In this document: piece by piece, positions 1-5,713 of the stretch
Layout of the letters: every line of letters begins with the position of its first letter
Numbering within the stretch: position 1 is the stretch's first letter
Translations under genes and position numbers: made by a program
The notes under the pieces: model-generated
What the model saw: the letters and a program-made list of their open reading frames with translations, nothing else
What the model was told of the DNA's origin: nothing
Database searches by the model: none
Source of the DNA: Akkermansiaceae bacterium
GTDB lineage: Bacteria; Verrucomicrobiota; Verrucomicrobiia; Verrucomicrobiales; Akkermansiaceae
DNA length: 5,713 nt
Assembly: GCA_023300065.1 (NCBI GenBank)
Contig: JALZWJ010000321.1
Coordinates: 1 to 5,713 of the forward strand
Direction: 5' to 3'

Positions 1-294
1 TGGGCGGTGTTCGATGACGAGTTCGAGCGCGTCTTTCCAGCCATCCACTCCCATCCGGGCAATGAAGGGCTTTTTTAATTCAACGGCGGCGGCGGCAAGG
101 AATTCGCGAATTTGAGACTCCTCAGAAGTTTCTTTCCCCATGAAGTAGAGGGAGGGGTGCTGATCCATGAAGTGGACGACCATCTCGGTCTTGCCAACCC
201 GACGGCGGCCATACACTGGGAAGAATTGGCTTTTGGGGGATTGGTAGGCTTCTTCTAGGATCTGTAGCTCGATCTCACGCCCAAAGAAATTCAT
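1..294 (-). CDS. P-loop ATPase, archaeal-ATPase (ATPase_2) type, 5' part only
   Basis: This is the first 98 residues of a minus-strand gene whose remainder lies beyond the left edge. The ATG is at 294 and the frame stays open to base 1. The protein opens with MNFFGREIEL, the usual 'F-x-G-R-E-x-E-L' entry of this family. It then has a beta strand and a Walker A motif GRRRVGKT at residues 29-36, with Lys35 and Thr36 as the expected phosphate and Mg contacts. Family knowledge: these are stand-alone ATPases (PF01637-like), often with a C-terminal DUF234 nuclease-like domain. They occur in scattered copies in bacteria and archaea, and their cellular role is mostly unknown. Walker B, the sensor residues and any C-terminal domain are outside the window. 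An AGGGG stretch sits only 1 base before the ATG, too close for a normal Shine-Dalgarno. The upstream repeat array (326-375) is the notable context. The family call is solid; the function is unknown. Confidence 0.85.
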   Translation of the reverse strand, partial: MNFFGREIELQILEEAYQSPKSQFFPVYGRRRVGKTEMVVHFMDQHPSLYFMGKETSEESQIREFLAAAAVELKKPFIARMGVDGWKDALELVIEHRP

Positions 295-300
295 ACCCCT

Positions 301-329
301 AGTTAATTTGTTGTGATGGGGCTTGTCAA
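301..329 (-). promoter_or_regulatory. Candidate promoter of the ATPase gene
   Basis: Read on the minus strand, a perfect TTGACA (324-329) is followed after 17 bases by TTAACT (301-306), which matches the -10 consensus at only 3 of 6 positions. The -35 hexamer overlaps the end of the 15-bp repeat array, so a repeat-binding protein could block or recruit polymerase. The -10 lies only 6 bases from the ATG, which would imply an almost leaderless transcript and weakens the call. TTGACG also recurs in every repeat unit, so the TTGACA may be part of the repeat rather than a promoter. Confidence 0.25.
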
Positions 330-375
330 GTCATGACTCGTCAAGTCGTGACTCGTCAAGTCGTGACTCGTCAAG
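326..375. repeat. Tandem 15-bp direct repeat, 3.3 copies, with overlapping dyads
   Basis: Unit 1 (326-340) is TCAAGTCATGACTCG. Units 2 (341-355) and 3 (356-370) are both TCAAGTCGTGACTCG. A partial unit TCAAG (371-375) follows. Units differ at a single base. In unit 1 the core AGTCATGACT is a perfect 10-bp palindrome; in units 2 and 3 one A-to-G change breaks its centre. The junctions between units form a second near-palindrome, GACTCGTCAAGTC, so dyad centres alternate through the array. The gene-proximal flank CTTGTCAAG (322-330) is itself a CTTG/CAAG dyad. The array ends 31 bp before the ATPase start and is followed on the other side by the terminator of the ppiB transcript. A tandem operator is the most natural reading. 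It is not a CRISPR array, because there are no spacers. Confidence 0.9.
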
Positions 376-435
376 ATTGGGTGATCGACTTCGTTTGTGA
401 AGATGAGTTGAAGGTGGATGTAGTTAGCTTGGTAC

Positions 436-471
436 AAAAAAGCCCGCCAAGTCCGAGACTGGGCGGGCTTT
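436..471 (-). terminator. Intrinsic terminator of the ispB-ppiB transcript
   Basis: AAAGCCCGCC (439-448) pairs with GGCGGGCTTT (462-471) in a 10-bp GC-rich stem. Inside it, AGTC (450-453) can pair with GACT (457-460) around a CGA loop, after one A-G mismatch. On the minus strand the stem runs into six T residues (436-441 read in reverse), as expected for Rho-independent termination. It starts 20 bp beyond the ppiB stop codon. A-rich sequence on the plus side gives little T-tract in the other direction, so it is directional toward the minus strand. Confidence 0.85.
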
Positions 472-490
472 GGTAAAATACAGGTGGAGG

Positions 491-979
491 TTAAATCAAC
501 CAGTCGGTGATACGGTCTTCGTGGGCTTTGAAGAGTTCTTCAGTGGAGCCGTGGATCACGATTTCTTTGATGAGGTCGCCTCCTTTGATGGAGTCGATGA
601 CGCTCTGTCCTTCGGTGGTTTCACCAAAGACGGTGTGCTTCCCGTCGAGGTGGGGAGTCGCGCAATGGGTGATGAAGAATTGTGAGCCGTTGGTGTTTGG
701 GCCGGCATTGGCCATGGAGAGCATGCCTGGCTTATCGTGGCGGCGGTGGGGCTTGCACTCGCACTCGAACTTGTATCCGGGGTTACCGGTGCCAGATCCT
801 TGAGGGCAACCACCTTGAACCATAAAGTTTGGGATGACGCGGTGGAAGCTTAGGCCATTGTAAAACCCGCGTGAGGCGAGGTGAAGGAATGAGCAGACGG
901 TGACGGGGGCGTCATCGGGGAAGAGGGTGAGGTTGATGTCGCCCTTACTGGTTTGGATGGTGATTTTAATGTCGTCCAT
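491..979 (-). CDS. ppiB: Cyclophilin-type peptidyl-prolyl cis-trans isomerase
   Basis: A 162-residue single-domain cyclophilin that interconverts cis and trans X-Pro bonds and so helps protein folding. It has no signal peptide or membrane segment, so it should act in the cytoplasm, like E. coli PpiB (164 residues). Visible motifs are the signature [13 protein letters not shown] (45-57) with catalytic Arg47, hydrophobic-pocket Phe52 and Met53, and Gln55; then [16 protein letters not shown] (89-104) with Phe102; then [10 protein letters not shown] (110-119) with His115. By alignment these match human CypA Arg55, Phe60, Met61, Gln63, Phe113 and His126. The CypA Trp121 position, which dominates cyclosporin A binding, is His110 here. 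A CEC pair (Cys73, Cys75) sits in the loop before the [10 protein letters not shown] motif. No Shine-Dalgarno is evident before the ATG at 979. The gene follows the polyprenyl synthase by 42 bp with no terminator between them, so the two are probably co-transcribed. Confidence 0.96.
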   Translation of the reverse strand: MDDIKITIQTSKGDINLTLFPDDAPVTVCSFLHLASRGFYNGLSFHRVIPNFMVQGGCPQGSGTGNPGYKFECECKPHRRHDKPGMLSMANAGPNTNGSQFFITHCATPHLDGKHTVFGETTEGQSVIDSIKGGDLIKEIVIHGSTEELFKAHEDRITDWLI

Positions 980-1021
980 ATACGCGACAAGGTAGCGTGG
1001 ATTTGCTGAGTGAAAAGTCCC

Positions 1022-2017
1022 TTATCGGCAGCCTTTCAAAAGCTCGTCTACAAAGAGGGTGATATTGTTCATCGCGGTGGTGAATTCTGAGGGAGCGAGG
1101 TGATCTAGGGTGGCGCGGGCATCTGCGACAGTCTGGGTCGCGGTTTGAAGTGCCTCAGCCATCGCGCCTTCGTATTCGGCAATTCCTACTAGGACGGGGA
1201 GGTCCAGAGCTTGTTGCTCGATGATGCGTTTTGAGAGTTGTTCTTTTTGTTTCGAGTCTGCTCGTTCGAGGAGATTTAGAATGGGGAGGGTGAGTTTCCC
1301 TTTCTCTAAGTCGGTCCCGAGTGTTTTGCCGATCTGTTTTTCTGAGCCGACGAGGTCTACGATGTCGTCATAGATCTGGTAAGCAGTGCCCAGCTTCATG
1401 CCGTAGTCATACATGGCATCACTGACTGTTTTAGAGGTTCCGGAAATGATTGCGGAGAGTTGGCAGGCTGCAGCAAAAAGTGCGCCCGTCTTCATCTCAA
1501 TCATTTTGAAATAATCCTGCTTGGTGAGGGTTAGGTCAAAGCGGCGTTGTGTCTGGAGAATTTCGCCCTGACAGACCTCGCGTGAGGCGGAGCTGATCGC
1601 GCGGCTCAAGTAGAGGTTGTTGAATTCGGTTGAAAGCCTGAGCGCGTGGGAGAAGAGAGCGTCTCCTAAGAGGACTGCCATACCATTACCCCACTTTGCG
1701 TTTGCGGTGGGGACTTGACGGCGAGTTGAGGCGCCATCGATAATGTCATCGTGGACCAGCGTGGCCATGTGGATGAGCTCGAGAATGACCCCGAGGTTGA
1801 TGTGGTTTTCATCGATTTCTCCAGTGGCGCCACCAGTCAGGATCGCGAGAGCGGGGCGGATGCGTTTACCTGCTGTATCGCAGATATACTCCATGTAGGG
1901 CTCCACTCCGGGGTCGAAGGCTTGCACCTGTTCACGGATGCTGGCTTCCACTTTCTCGATATGAGGACGGATCAGGTCAAAAGGAAAGAGCTCCGGGTTA
2001 ACGGTTTCGCGATTCAT
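1022..2017 (-). CDS. ispB: Trans-polyprenyl diphosphate synthase, probably long-chain
   Basis: A 331-residue all-helical prenyltransferase that extends an allylic diphosphate with successive isopentenyl diphosphates to give the chain for a quinone tail or lipid carrier. In numbering from the ATG at 2017 it shows GKRIRP (50-55, substrate-binding Lys/Arg) and the first Asp-rich motif DDIID (90-94) followed by the Arg pair RR (99-100). It also shows KTG (176-178), the second Asp-rich motif DDIVD (217-221), and GKTLGTDLEKGKLTLP (230-245). The residue five places before the first Asp-rich motif is Ala85. A small residue there is known to permit long products (E. coli IspB has ATLLHDD), whereas aromatics there limit the product to about C15-C20. 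Chain length is otherwise inference, and the symbol is by similarity. The frame extends upstream to a TTG at 2062 (15 extra residues). I prefer the ATG because the extension does not look like the family and neither start has a Shine-Dalgarno. First gene of the unit with ppiB. Confidence 0.93.
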   Translation of the reverse strand: MNRETVNPELFPFDLIRPHIEKVEASIREQVQAFDPGVEPYMEYICDTAGKRIRPALAILTGGATGEIDENHINLGVILELIHMATLVHDDIIDGASTRRQVPTANAKWGNGMAVLLGDALFSHALRLSTEFNNLYLSRAISSASREVCQGEILQTQRRFDLTLTKQDYFKMIEMKTGALFAAACQLSAIISGTSKTVSDAMYDYGMKLGTAYQIYDDIVDLVGSEKQIGKTLGTDLEKGKLTLPILNLLERADSKQKEQLSKRIIEQQALDLPVLVGIAEYEGAMAEALQTATQTVADARATLDHLAPSEFTTAMNNITLFVDELLKGCR

Positions 2018-2151
2018 AGTCTGTGGCACGCTTGAACTTTCACGAAATACTGAAAATTGCAACTTTTATGAGTAAGTTATCCCTGAGTTCTTTTCGTAAT
2101 TCACTGAGGTAGGGGCGTGGCGAGAGCGTTTCCGTCCTATTTAAATGCTTA

Positions 2152-2181
2152 TTGTGAGGGGGGCGGAGTCTTCGGTGTAAT
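2152..2181 (+). promoter_or_regulatory. Candidate promoter of the 734-residue secreted protein
   Basis: TTGTGA (2152-2157; 4 of 6 matches to the -35 consensus) is separated by 18 bases from TGTAAT (2176-2181; 5 of 6 to the -10 consensus). Transcription would begin near 2188, giving a leader of about 50 bases that contains the hairpin at 2217-2232. The spacer is G-rich. A GTAA tetranucleotide recurs at 2177, 2187 and 2196, roughly one helical turn apart, and GTAATTAC (2196-2203) is an 8-bp palindrome; either could be a regulator site. I see no convincing promoter for the divergent synthase gene in the rest of this 222-bp intergenic region. Confidence 0.3.
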
Positions 2182-2216
2182 CTGTCGTAACATTTGTAAT
2201 TACCAATCTCACTCTG

Positions 2217-2232
2217 TCTGATAGGAATCAGA
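2217..2232 (+). promoter_or_regulatory. Leader hairpin with AGGA loop before the 2240 start codon
   Basis: TCTGAT (2217-2222) and ATCAGA (2227-2232) form a perfect 6-bp inverted repeat around the tetranucleotide AGGA, the only Shine-Dalgarno-like sequence before the ATG at 2240. Measured linearly, AGGA is 13 bases from the ATG, too far for good initiation. No T-tract follows, so it is not a terminator. It may expose or constrain the ribosome site, or it may be a DNA operator dyad. The structure is seen directly; the role is inference. Confidence 0.4.
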
Positions 2233-2239
2233 GCAGATT

Positions 2240-4444
2240 ATGAAACTTAGAAACACATTACTCCCTCTCGTCGCTGGGGGGGCTCTTGTCCTTCCGTCTT
2301 TGGGGGATTCTGGCGCGCAACTCATTCAGGCCGAGGCTGAGGCAGCGCCTAGCTCCGGAGCGGAATTGACGGTGGTCCCTGACTTCGACATCAATGCGAT
2401 GGCTAAGAAGCTCGGTTTCGCGGCTCACATGCCAAAAAATACTGAGGTCTATGCCTCTATGATCGGCGGCTATGACATGTTCCAGCGCCTGACTCAGACC
2501 GAGATCGGGAAATTTGTGGTCAAGATGATGGCTGACCAAGGGATCGAACTCGATCAGATCGAGAACGATGAGAACATGGGCAAGATTAAGAACCTCTTAG
2601 GGGAAGAAATTTTCCTAGCCTATGGGGATACGACTGGTGAGCAAATGATGCGTTTCAATACCATGGGAAAGTCCTCAAATTTTCATCAGATGAAGATGAT
2701 GATGGAGATGGCGGTGATGGGGATCTCGGGGGAGTTTGATTTTCAAGCAATGGAGCAAATGAGCACGGATGTGTATATTAACACGCTTGCTGATTTTAAA
2801 GGGGACCTGCCCTTGATCGAAAAAACCTCCATGCCTCCCGTTATGCTTGGTTTCAAGGTGAGTGATGCGGATCAGAGGGCGGAGCTTACGACGACCCTTA
2901 ATGAGCTTTTGATGTCCGCGATGGATCTCGGTTTTCCGGTGGAGGCGCTTGATGAGAAGAAAGGCGACCTTCAGTTAAAAGGGATTTCACTCCTCGGGAA
3001 AGAACTTGCGGGCATGCTCGATGACGATGTCCGCGCGCAAATGTCAAAGGCGCTTGGTTCTGAAGAGAGTTTAGAGCGTGTTATCAAGGCTCTTGAGGCA
3101 AAAAATATCCACGTCGCCACCGGTGTGAAAGGTGATTACATTTTCATTTTTCTTGGTGATTCGCTGGATGATTTAAAATTCGCCGATCAGCCTGAGGACT
3201 CGCTTCTGGCGAACTCGGGTCTCGATTTCCTGAAAGATTACACGGACAAAGATCTCCGGATGTTTTTCTTCGGTGAGGAAGAAGCGCTTAAGCAGATGAC
3301 TGAAGGGCGTGAGGTTTTCGCCTCGATGGCGCGTGGTGTGAAAGCAGGTTTCGCTGATACGGATATCTTTGGTGATACTCGTGATATTCAGGCTCTCCTA
3401 GAGCACATCGCAAAAGTTGAAGGTTCTCTCTTTGGCATGATGACCGCTGATCGGACCGGTGGGGTGGGCTTCTTGGAAGACGGATTTAAGATGGAGACCC
3501 ACGGCGGCACCAATCTCCCCATGCTCAATACGGACAAGTCCCACACTTTCTCCAGCCTGGGAGAGATGGAGGATGTCTTCTACTTTAGTAATTCTCGGAC
3601 GAATCCTGAATTCACGGCGAGGCTCTTCGACATGATGGATTCCATTGGGCAGGCCACTTATCTCATGGTTAGTCGCGTGGCTGATCTGGAGCTGGGGTTC
3701 ATTGACTTTAAATCCAGTTTCCAAATGTTTGATCAAGTCGTAGCCAGCGATCTGAGAGGGATTTGGGAAGCCGTGACTACGGACTGGGTGCAAGGAACAG
3801 GGGATGAAGGAGCCCTCATCATCGATACCCGTGGAACTCTCCCGAAGGTTAAGGATGTTCCAGGAGTGATTCTTGAGAATGGCCGCATGCCACGCATCGC
3901 CTACGTCACCCCCGTGGCGGATCGCGCCAAGATCACTCGCGCTTGGACCCGGATTGAAAAGGCCATCATCAACGGCTTGAATATCGTTAAGGAAATGGGT
4001 GGTCCGGAAATCCCAATGCAGGAGATTAACGATAATACCAAAGAGGGGGTTACTTACTACAGCACGGCGATCCCGTTCTCCACCAAGGATGCTCGGCCTG
4101 TGATCGGTCTGAATGATGACCTCTTCTTTGCTTCCACCTCGCAGAAGTTCATCGCGGAATTAAACGCTACGCTTAGCGCCAAAAAAGACGCTCCTGCCCG
4201 CAAGGGGAGCTACACTCGCGTCAATTTCACAGCTTTGACAAATCACGTTGATGATTGGGTTGCGCTTCTGAAAGAGAATATGGATGAGATCTTTGAGAGC
4301 GATTTTGAGAAAGAGGACTTTAAAGAGAACCTGCCGATGATCGAGAATGCCTTACAGGCCCTTCGCGAGTTTGATGAGATGGTGGCTCATACTCGTAAGG
4401 AGGACGGGAAAGCCCGTACTTCGATTCACTTCAAGATGAAGTAG
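2240..4444 (+). CDS. Large secreted protein of unknown function, Met-rich, with possible internal duplication
   Basis: 734 residues; I do not recognise a named family with confidence. The N-terminus is a signal peptide: MKLR, a hydrophobic core at about 7-21, then an Ala-rich stretch whose likely cleavage site is AEA/AP near residue 35. A lipobox Cys is absent, so it should be soluble in the periplasm or exported. No later membrane helix is evident. After residue 64, MPKNTEVYASMIGG resembles the 'P-x-x-T-x-x-Y' opening strand of DUF3352-like envelope proteins; this is a weak, inferred likeness. Residues 148-174 hold 8 Met in 27, with MKMMMEM at 151-157. Segments 199-315 and 550-640 share a pattern: P-x-hydrophobic strand, V-x-D or VAD, long helix, G-x-P turn, then a strand and a GDYIFIFLGDSLDDL / NDDLFFASTSQKF element. 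This suggests an old duplication. The C-terminus ends in a strand, TSIHFKMK. No catalytic motif or Cys is seen. It is flanked by its own promoter region and terminator, so probably monocistronic. Confidence 0.9.
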   Translation: MKLRNTLLPLVAGGALVLPSLGDSGAQLIQAEAEAAPSSGAELTVVPDFDINAMAKKLGFAAHMPKNTEVYASMIGGYDMFQRLTQTEIGKFVVKMMADQGIELDQIENDENMGKIKNLLGEEIFLAYGDTTGEQMMRFNTMGKSSNFHQMKMMMEMAVMGISGEFDFQAMEQMSTDVYINTLADFKGDLPLIEKTSMPPVMLGFKVSDADQRAELTTTLNELLMSAMDLGFPVEALDEKKGDLQLKGISLLGKELAGMLDDDVRAQMSKALGSEESLERVIKALEAKNIHVATGVKGDYIFIFLGDSLDDLKFADQPEDSLLANSGLDFLKDYTDKDLRMFFFGEEEALKQMTEGREVFASMARGVKAGFADTDIFGDTRDIQALLEHIAKVEGSLFGMMTADRTGGVGFLEDGFKMETHGGTNLPMLNTDKSHTFSSLGEMEDVFYFSNSRTNPEFTARLFDMMDSIGQATYLMVSRVADLELGFIDFKSSFQMFDQVVASDLRGIWEAVTTDWVQGTGDEGALIIDTRGTLPKVKDVPGVILENGRMPRIAYVTPVADRAKITRAWTRIEKAIINGLNIVKEMGGPEIPMQEINDNTKEGVTYYSTAIPFSTKDARPVIGLNDDLFFASTSQKFIAELNATLSAKKDAPARKGSYTRVNFTALTNHVDDWVALLKENMDEIFESDFEKEDFKENLPMIENALQALREFDEMVAHTRKEDGKARTSIHFKMK

Positions 4445-4467
4445 AGGTCGCCTTCTTTCTTATTTTC

Positions 4468-4500
4468 AAAGCCCCGCCGGATCACTGGCGGGGCTTTTTT
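4468..4500 (+). terminator. Intrinsic terminator of the 2240-4444 gene
   Basis: AAAGCCCCGCC (4468-4478) pairs with GGCGGGGCTTT (4487-4497) in an 11-bp stem with the 8-base loop GGATCACT, followed by an uninterrupted run of six T (4495-4500). It begins 23 bp after the TAG stop. It resembles the terminator at 436-471 in stem sequence, so this GCCCGCC-type stem seems to be a house style of this genome. It isolates the VWA gene downstream as a separate unit. Confidence 0.9.
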
Positions 4501-4578
4501 GTGAGATTGTGTAGGTTAAACCTTCCATGAAATCTCCTCGCTAGTTGAGGCGTGCCCTCGTAAAAGCCTGTAAAGAAG

Positions 4579-5652
4579 ATGAGTGAGATTTATGTAACCG
4601 AGACTGACTCGGATCAGTTGGCCGTGACCGCTCAGGCGGTGAAAATAGCAAATGCCCGTCGCCACCGGCAGGAGACAATTCAGGCTGCGGTTACCGCCTT
4701 TATTGGCTTCGGAGTGGTTCTCGCGATCTTAGCGATCATCGCTATGATCCCCGCGCGGGAAGATCATCCCCAGATTATCAGCTATCAGTCAGCAGCTGAG
4801 GAAGAGGACCCTCCCATGAAGATGAAGGAACTCACCAACAGTGCCCAACCGAAACCACCGGGAGCTAGCTCCTCCATGGCGAAGGTCATCGCGGCTCAGG
4901 CCACTAGTCCTGTCGCAGTGCCAATTCCTGTCACCGCTAATCCTGATAGCCTGTTTGGGATGGAAGACGACTTTGGCCCCGGATTTGGGACTGGAGAAGG
5001 AGAGGGCGATGGAGGTGGTGGTTCCACCTTCTTCGGCAGCCACCGGCGCGGTCGTAACGTCGTTTTCTGTGTCGATTACTCAGGTTCTATGGGGTCCGAT
5101 GCAGAGACTGGTGGCACCCGGATCGAGGCTCTTAAAAAGGAGTTAGAAAAATCGATTAGCTCCCTTTCGGCTGGTATGAATGTCTCCGTCATCTTCTTTT
5201 CTACCACAGGCTGGACGATCGACACCAAGGGCCCAGACCAGCACGAAAAAGGTTGGCGCGGGAATGGCAAGGTCCCCATCGTGCCGTGGTATCCCGCCAA
5301 TCAGCGCCTTAAAGGAGTGGTCATCGACGCCGTTAAAACGATGCCCGCTAAAGGGGGGACAAATTGGTATCCTCCTCTCAAGATGGCCTTCTCGATGGAA
5401 CCTCGGCCCAACATCGTCTACCTCCTTTCAGATGGTCAACCCACCGATGGAGAATTCGTATTAGGAGAAATGTCGGAAATTAATCCTGATGGCGTCCCGA
5501 TCGATACCATCGCCTTTGAGCTCCCAGGAACCGCCGCTGCTCAGCTCCAATTGATCGCTGAGGACACTGGTGGGAAATTCTCCATGATCTATAAGGGCAA
5601 GCGCCTCACTGGTAGCAGTGCAGAGGAACTTACGAGTTCCGAATACGATTAA
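4579..5652 (+). CDS. Membrane-anchored VWA-domain protein with intact MIDAS
   Basis: 357 residues. Layout: a cytoplasmic tail of about 34 residues with a basic patch (ARRHRQ, 26-31); one hydrophobic membrane helix at about 36-57; and an outside linker. The linker is Pro/Ala-rich to about residue 120, then acidic and Gly-rich (GTGEGEGDGGGGS, 137-149). A VWA domain runs from about 158 to 340. The metal-ion-dependent adhesion site is complete: DYSGS (Asp166, Ser168, Ser170), Thr261 in GGTNWYPPL, and Asp285 in LLSDGQPTDG. VWA domains of this type bind a divalent metal and a protein ligand; the basic tail suggests an N-in, domain-out topology in the inner membrane. It is not BatA/BatB-like, which have flanking helices on both sides of the VWA. 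The start ATG at 4579 is preceded only by AAAGAAG, a poor ribosome site. The ligand and process are unknown, and no partner gene is visible here. The domain call is firm; the role is open. Confidence 0.93.
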   Translation: MSEIYVTETDSDQLAVTAQAVKIANARRHRQETIQAAVTAFIGFGVVLAILAIIAMIPAREDHPQIISYQSAAEEEDPPMKMKELTNSAQPKPPGASSSMAKVIAAQATSPVAVPIPVTANPDSLFGMEDDFGPGFGTGEGEGDGGGGSTFFGSHRRGRNVVFCVDYSGSMGSDAETGGTRIEALKKELEKSISSLSAGMNVSVIFFSTTGWTIDTKGPDQHEKGWRGNGKVPIVPWYPANQRLKGVVIDAVKTMPAKGGTNWYPPLKMAFSMEPRPNIVYLLSDGQPTDGEFVLGEMSEINPDGVPIDTIAFELPGTAAAQLQLIAEDTGGKFSMIYKGKRLTGSSAEELTSSEYD

Positions 5653-5671
5653 AGGCCGCCGGTCAGCCGGT

Positions 5672-5713
5672 CTAACCTCGCAGAAGTTGCACCTTCACCT
5701 TCTCTTCAACCGG
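5672..5713 (-). CDS. Possible 3' end of a convergent gene
   Basis: On the minus strand, the frame entering from the right edge reads PVEEKVKVQLLRG and then TAG (5672-5674). The alternating charged/hydrophobic pattern looks like a C-terminal beta strand of a real protein, and the frame ends 19 bp from the VWA stop, a normal spacing for convergent genes. Only 13 codons are visible, so this could be chance. There is no clear terminator in the 19-bp gap; CCGGTC occurs twice in it, 8 bp apart, but with no T-tract. Confidence 0.35.
   Translation of the reverse strand, partial: PVEEKVKVQLLRG

Noticed and set aside
326..375. CRISPR array
   Set aside because: Repeat units abut with no spacers and are only 15 bp; no cas genes are present.
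470..813. Open frames on both strands overlapping ppiB (plus 470-685, plus 507-803, minus 556-813)
   Set aside because: They lie in other frames of a clear cyclophilin gene, have no recognisable domain, and their composition fits readings of the ppiB codons in the wrong frame.
1751..2035. 94-codon plus-strand frame opposite the polyprenyl synthase
   Set aside because: Entirely antisense to a well-supported enzyme gene; no motif and no ribosome site.
2258..2539. 93-codon minus-strand frame inside the secreted-protein gene
   Set aside because: Antisense shadow; Arg/His-rich composition typical of reverse reading.
3398..3793. 131-codon minus-strand frame inside the secreted-protein gene
   Set aside because: Long but antisense to a continuous 734-codon gene; no domain, signal or promoter supports it.
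4789..5464. Several 74-101 codon frames on both strands within the VWA gene
   Set aside because: Shadows of the VWA reading frame, with low-complexity or Ser/Arg/Pro-rich translations.
2240..5652. A two-gene operon of the secreted protein and the VWA protein
   Set aside because: A strong intrinsic terminator at 4468-4500 and a 134-bp gap separate them, so they are more likely separate transcripts.
5653..5671. Terminator between the VWA gene and the convergent frame
   Set aside because: The CCGG elements can form only about a 4-bp stem and no T-tract follows on either strand.

Overview
The window looks like ordinary chromosomal DNA of moderate GC content from a Gram-negative-type bacterium. 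My best guess is the Verrucomicrobia/Planctomycetes neighbourhood. The reasons are a very large secreted protein of unknown function, a membrane-anchored von Willebrand factor A (VWA) protein with a Gly/acidic linker, and start codons with poor Shine-Dalgarno sequences. That placement is inference; no rRNA or other strong lineage marker is present.

Left part, minus strand (1-2017). Transcription runs right to left: a long-chain polyprenyl diphosphate synthase (ispB-like), then 42 bp later a cytoplasmic cyclophilin (ppiB), then an intrinsic terminator at 436-471. Beyond the terminator comes the 5' end of a P-loop ATPase of the archaeal-ATPase type (start at 294, cut by the left edge). Directly upstream of the ATPase lies an unusual array of 3.3 copies of a 15-bp direct repeat made of overlapping dyads, with a perfect TTGACA hexamer at its gene-proximal edge.

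Middle (2018-4500). A 222-bp divergent intergenic region separates the synthase from a 734-residue secreted protein on the plus strand. This region carries a candidate promoter and a perfect 6-bp hairpin with AGGA in its loop just before the start codon. The protein has a signal peptide, a Met-rich segment and what looks like a diverged internal duplication. A strong intrinsic terminator (4468-4500) ends its transcript, so it is probably monocistronic.

Right part (4501-5713). A 357-residue protein has an N-terminal cytoplasmic tail, one membrane helix, a low-complexity linker and a VWA domain with a complete MIDAS metal site. It forms a separate unit. The last 42 bases may be the 3' end of a convergent minus-strand gene.

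The genes do not form one obvious pathway. The synthase supplies a polyprenyl chain (quinone tail or lipid carrier) and the cyclophilin is a folding helper. The two plus-strand proteins are envelope proteins of unknown role. I do not see a convincing new multi-gene system. The most unusual items are the repeat array upstream of the ATPase and the large secreted protein.
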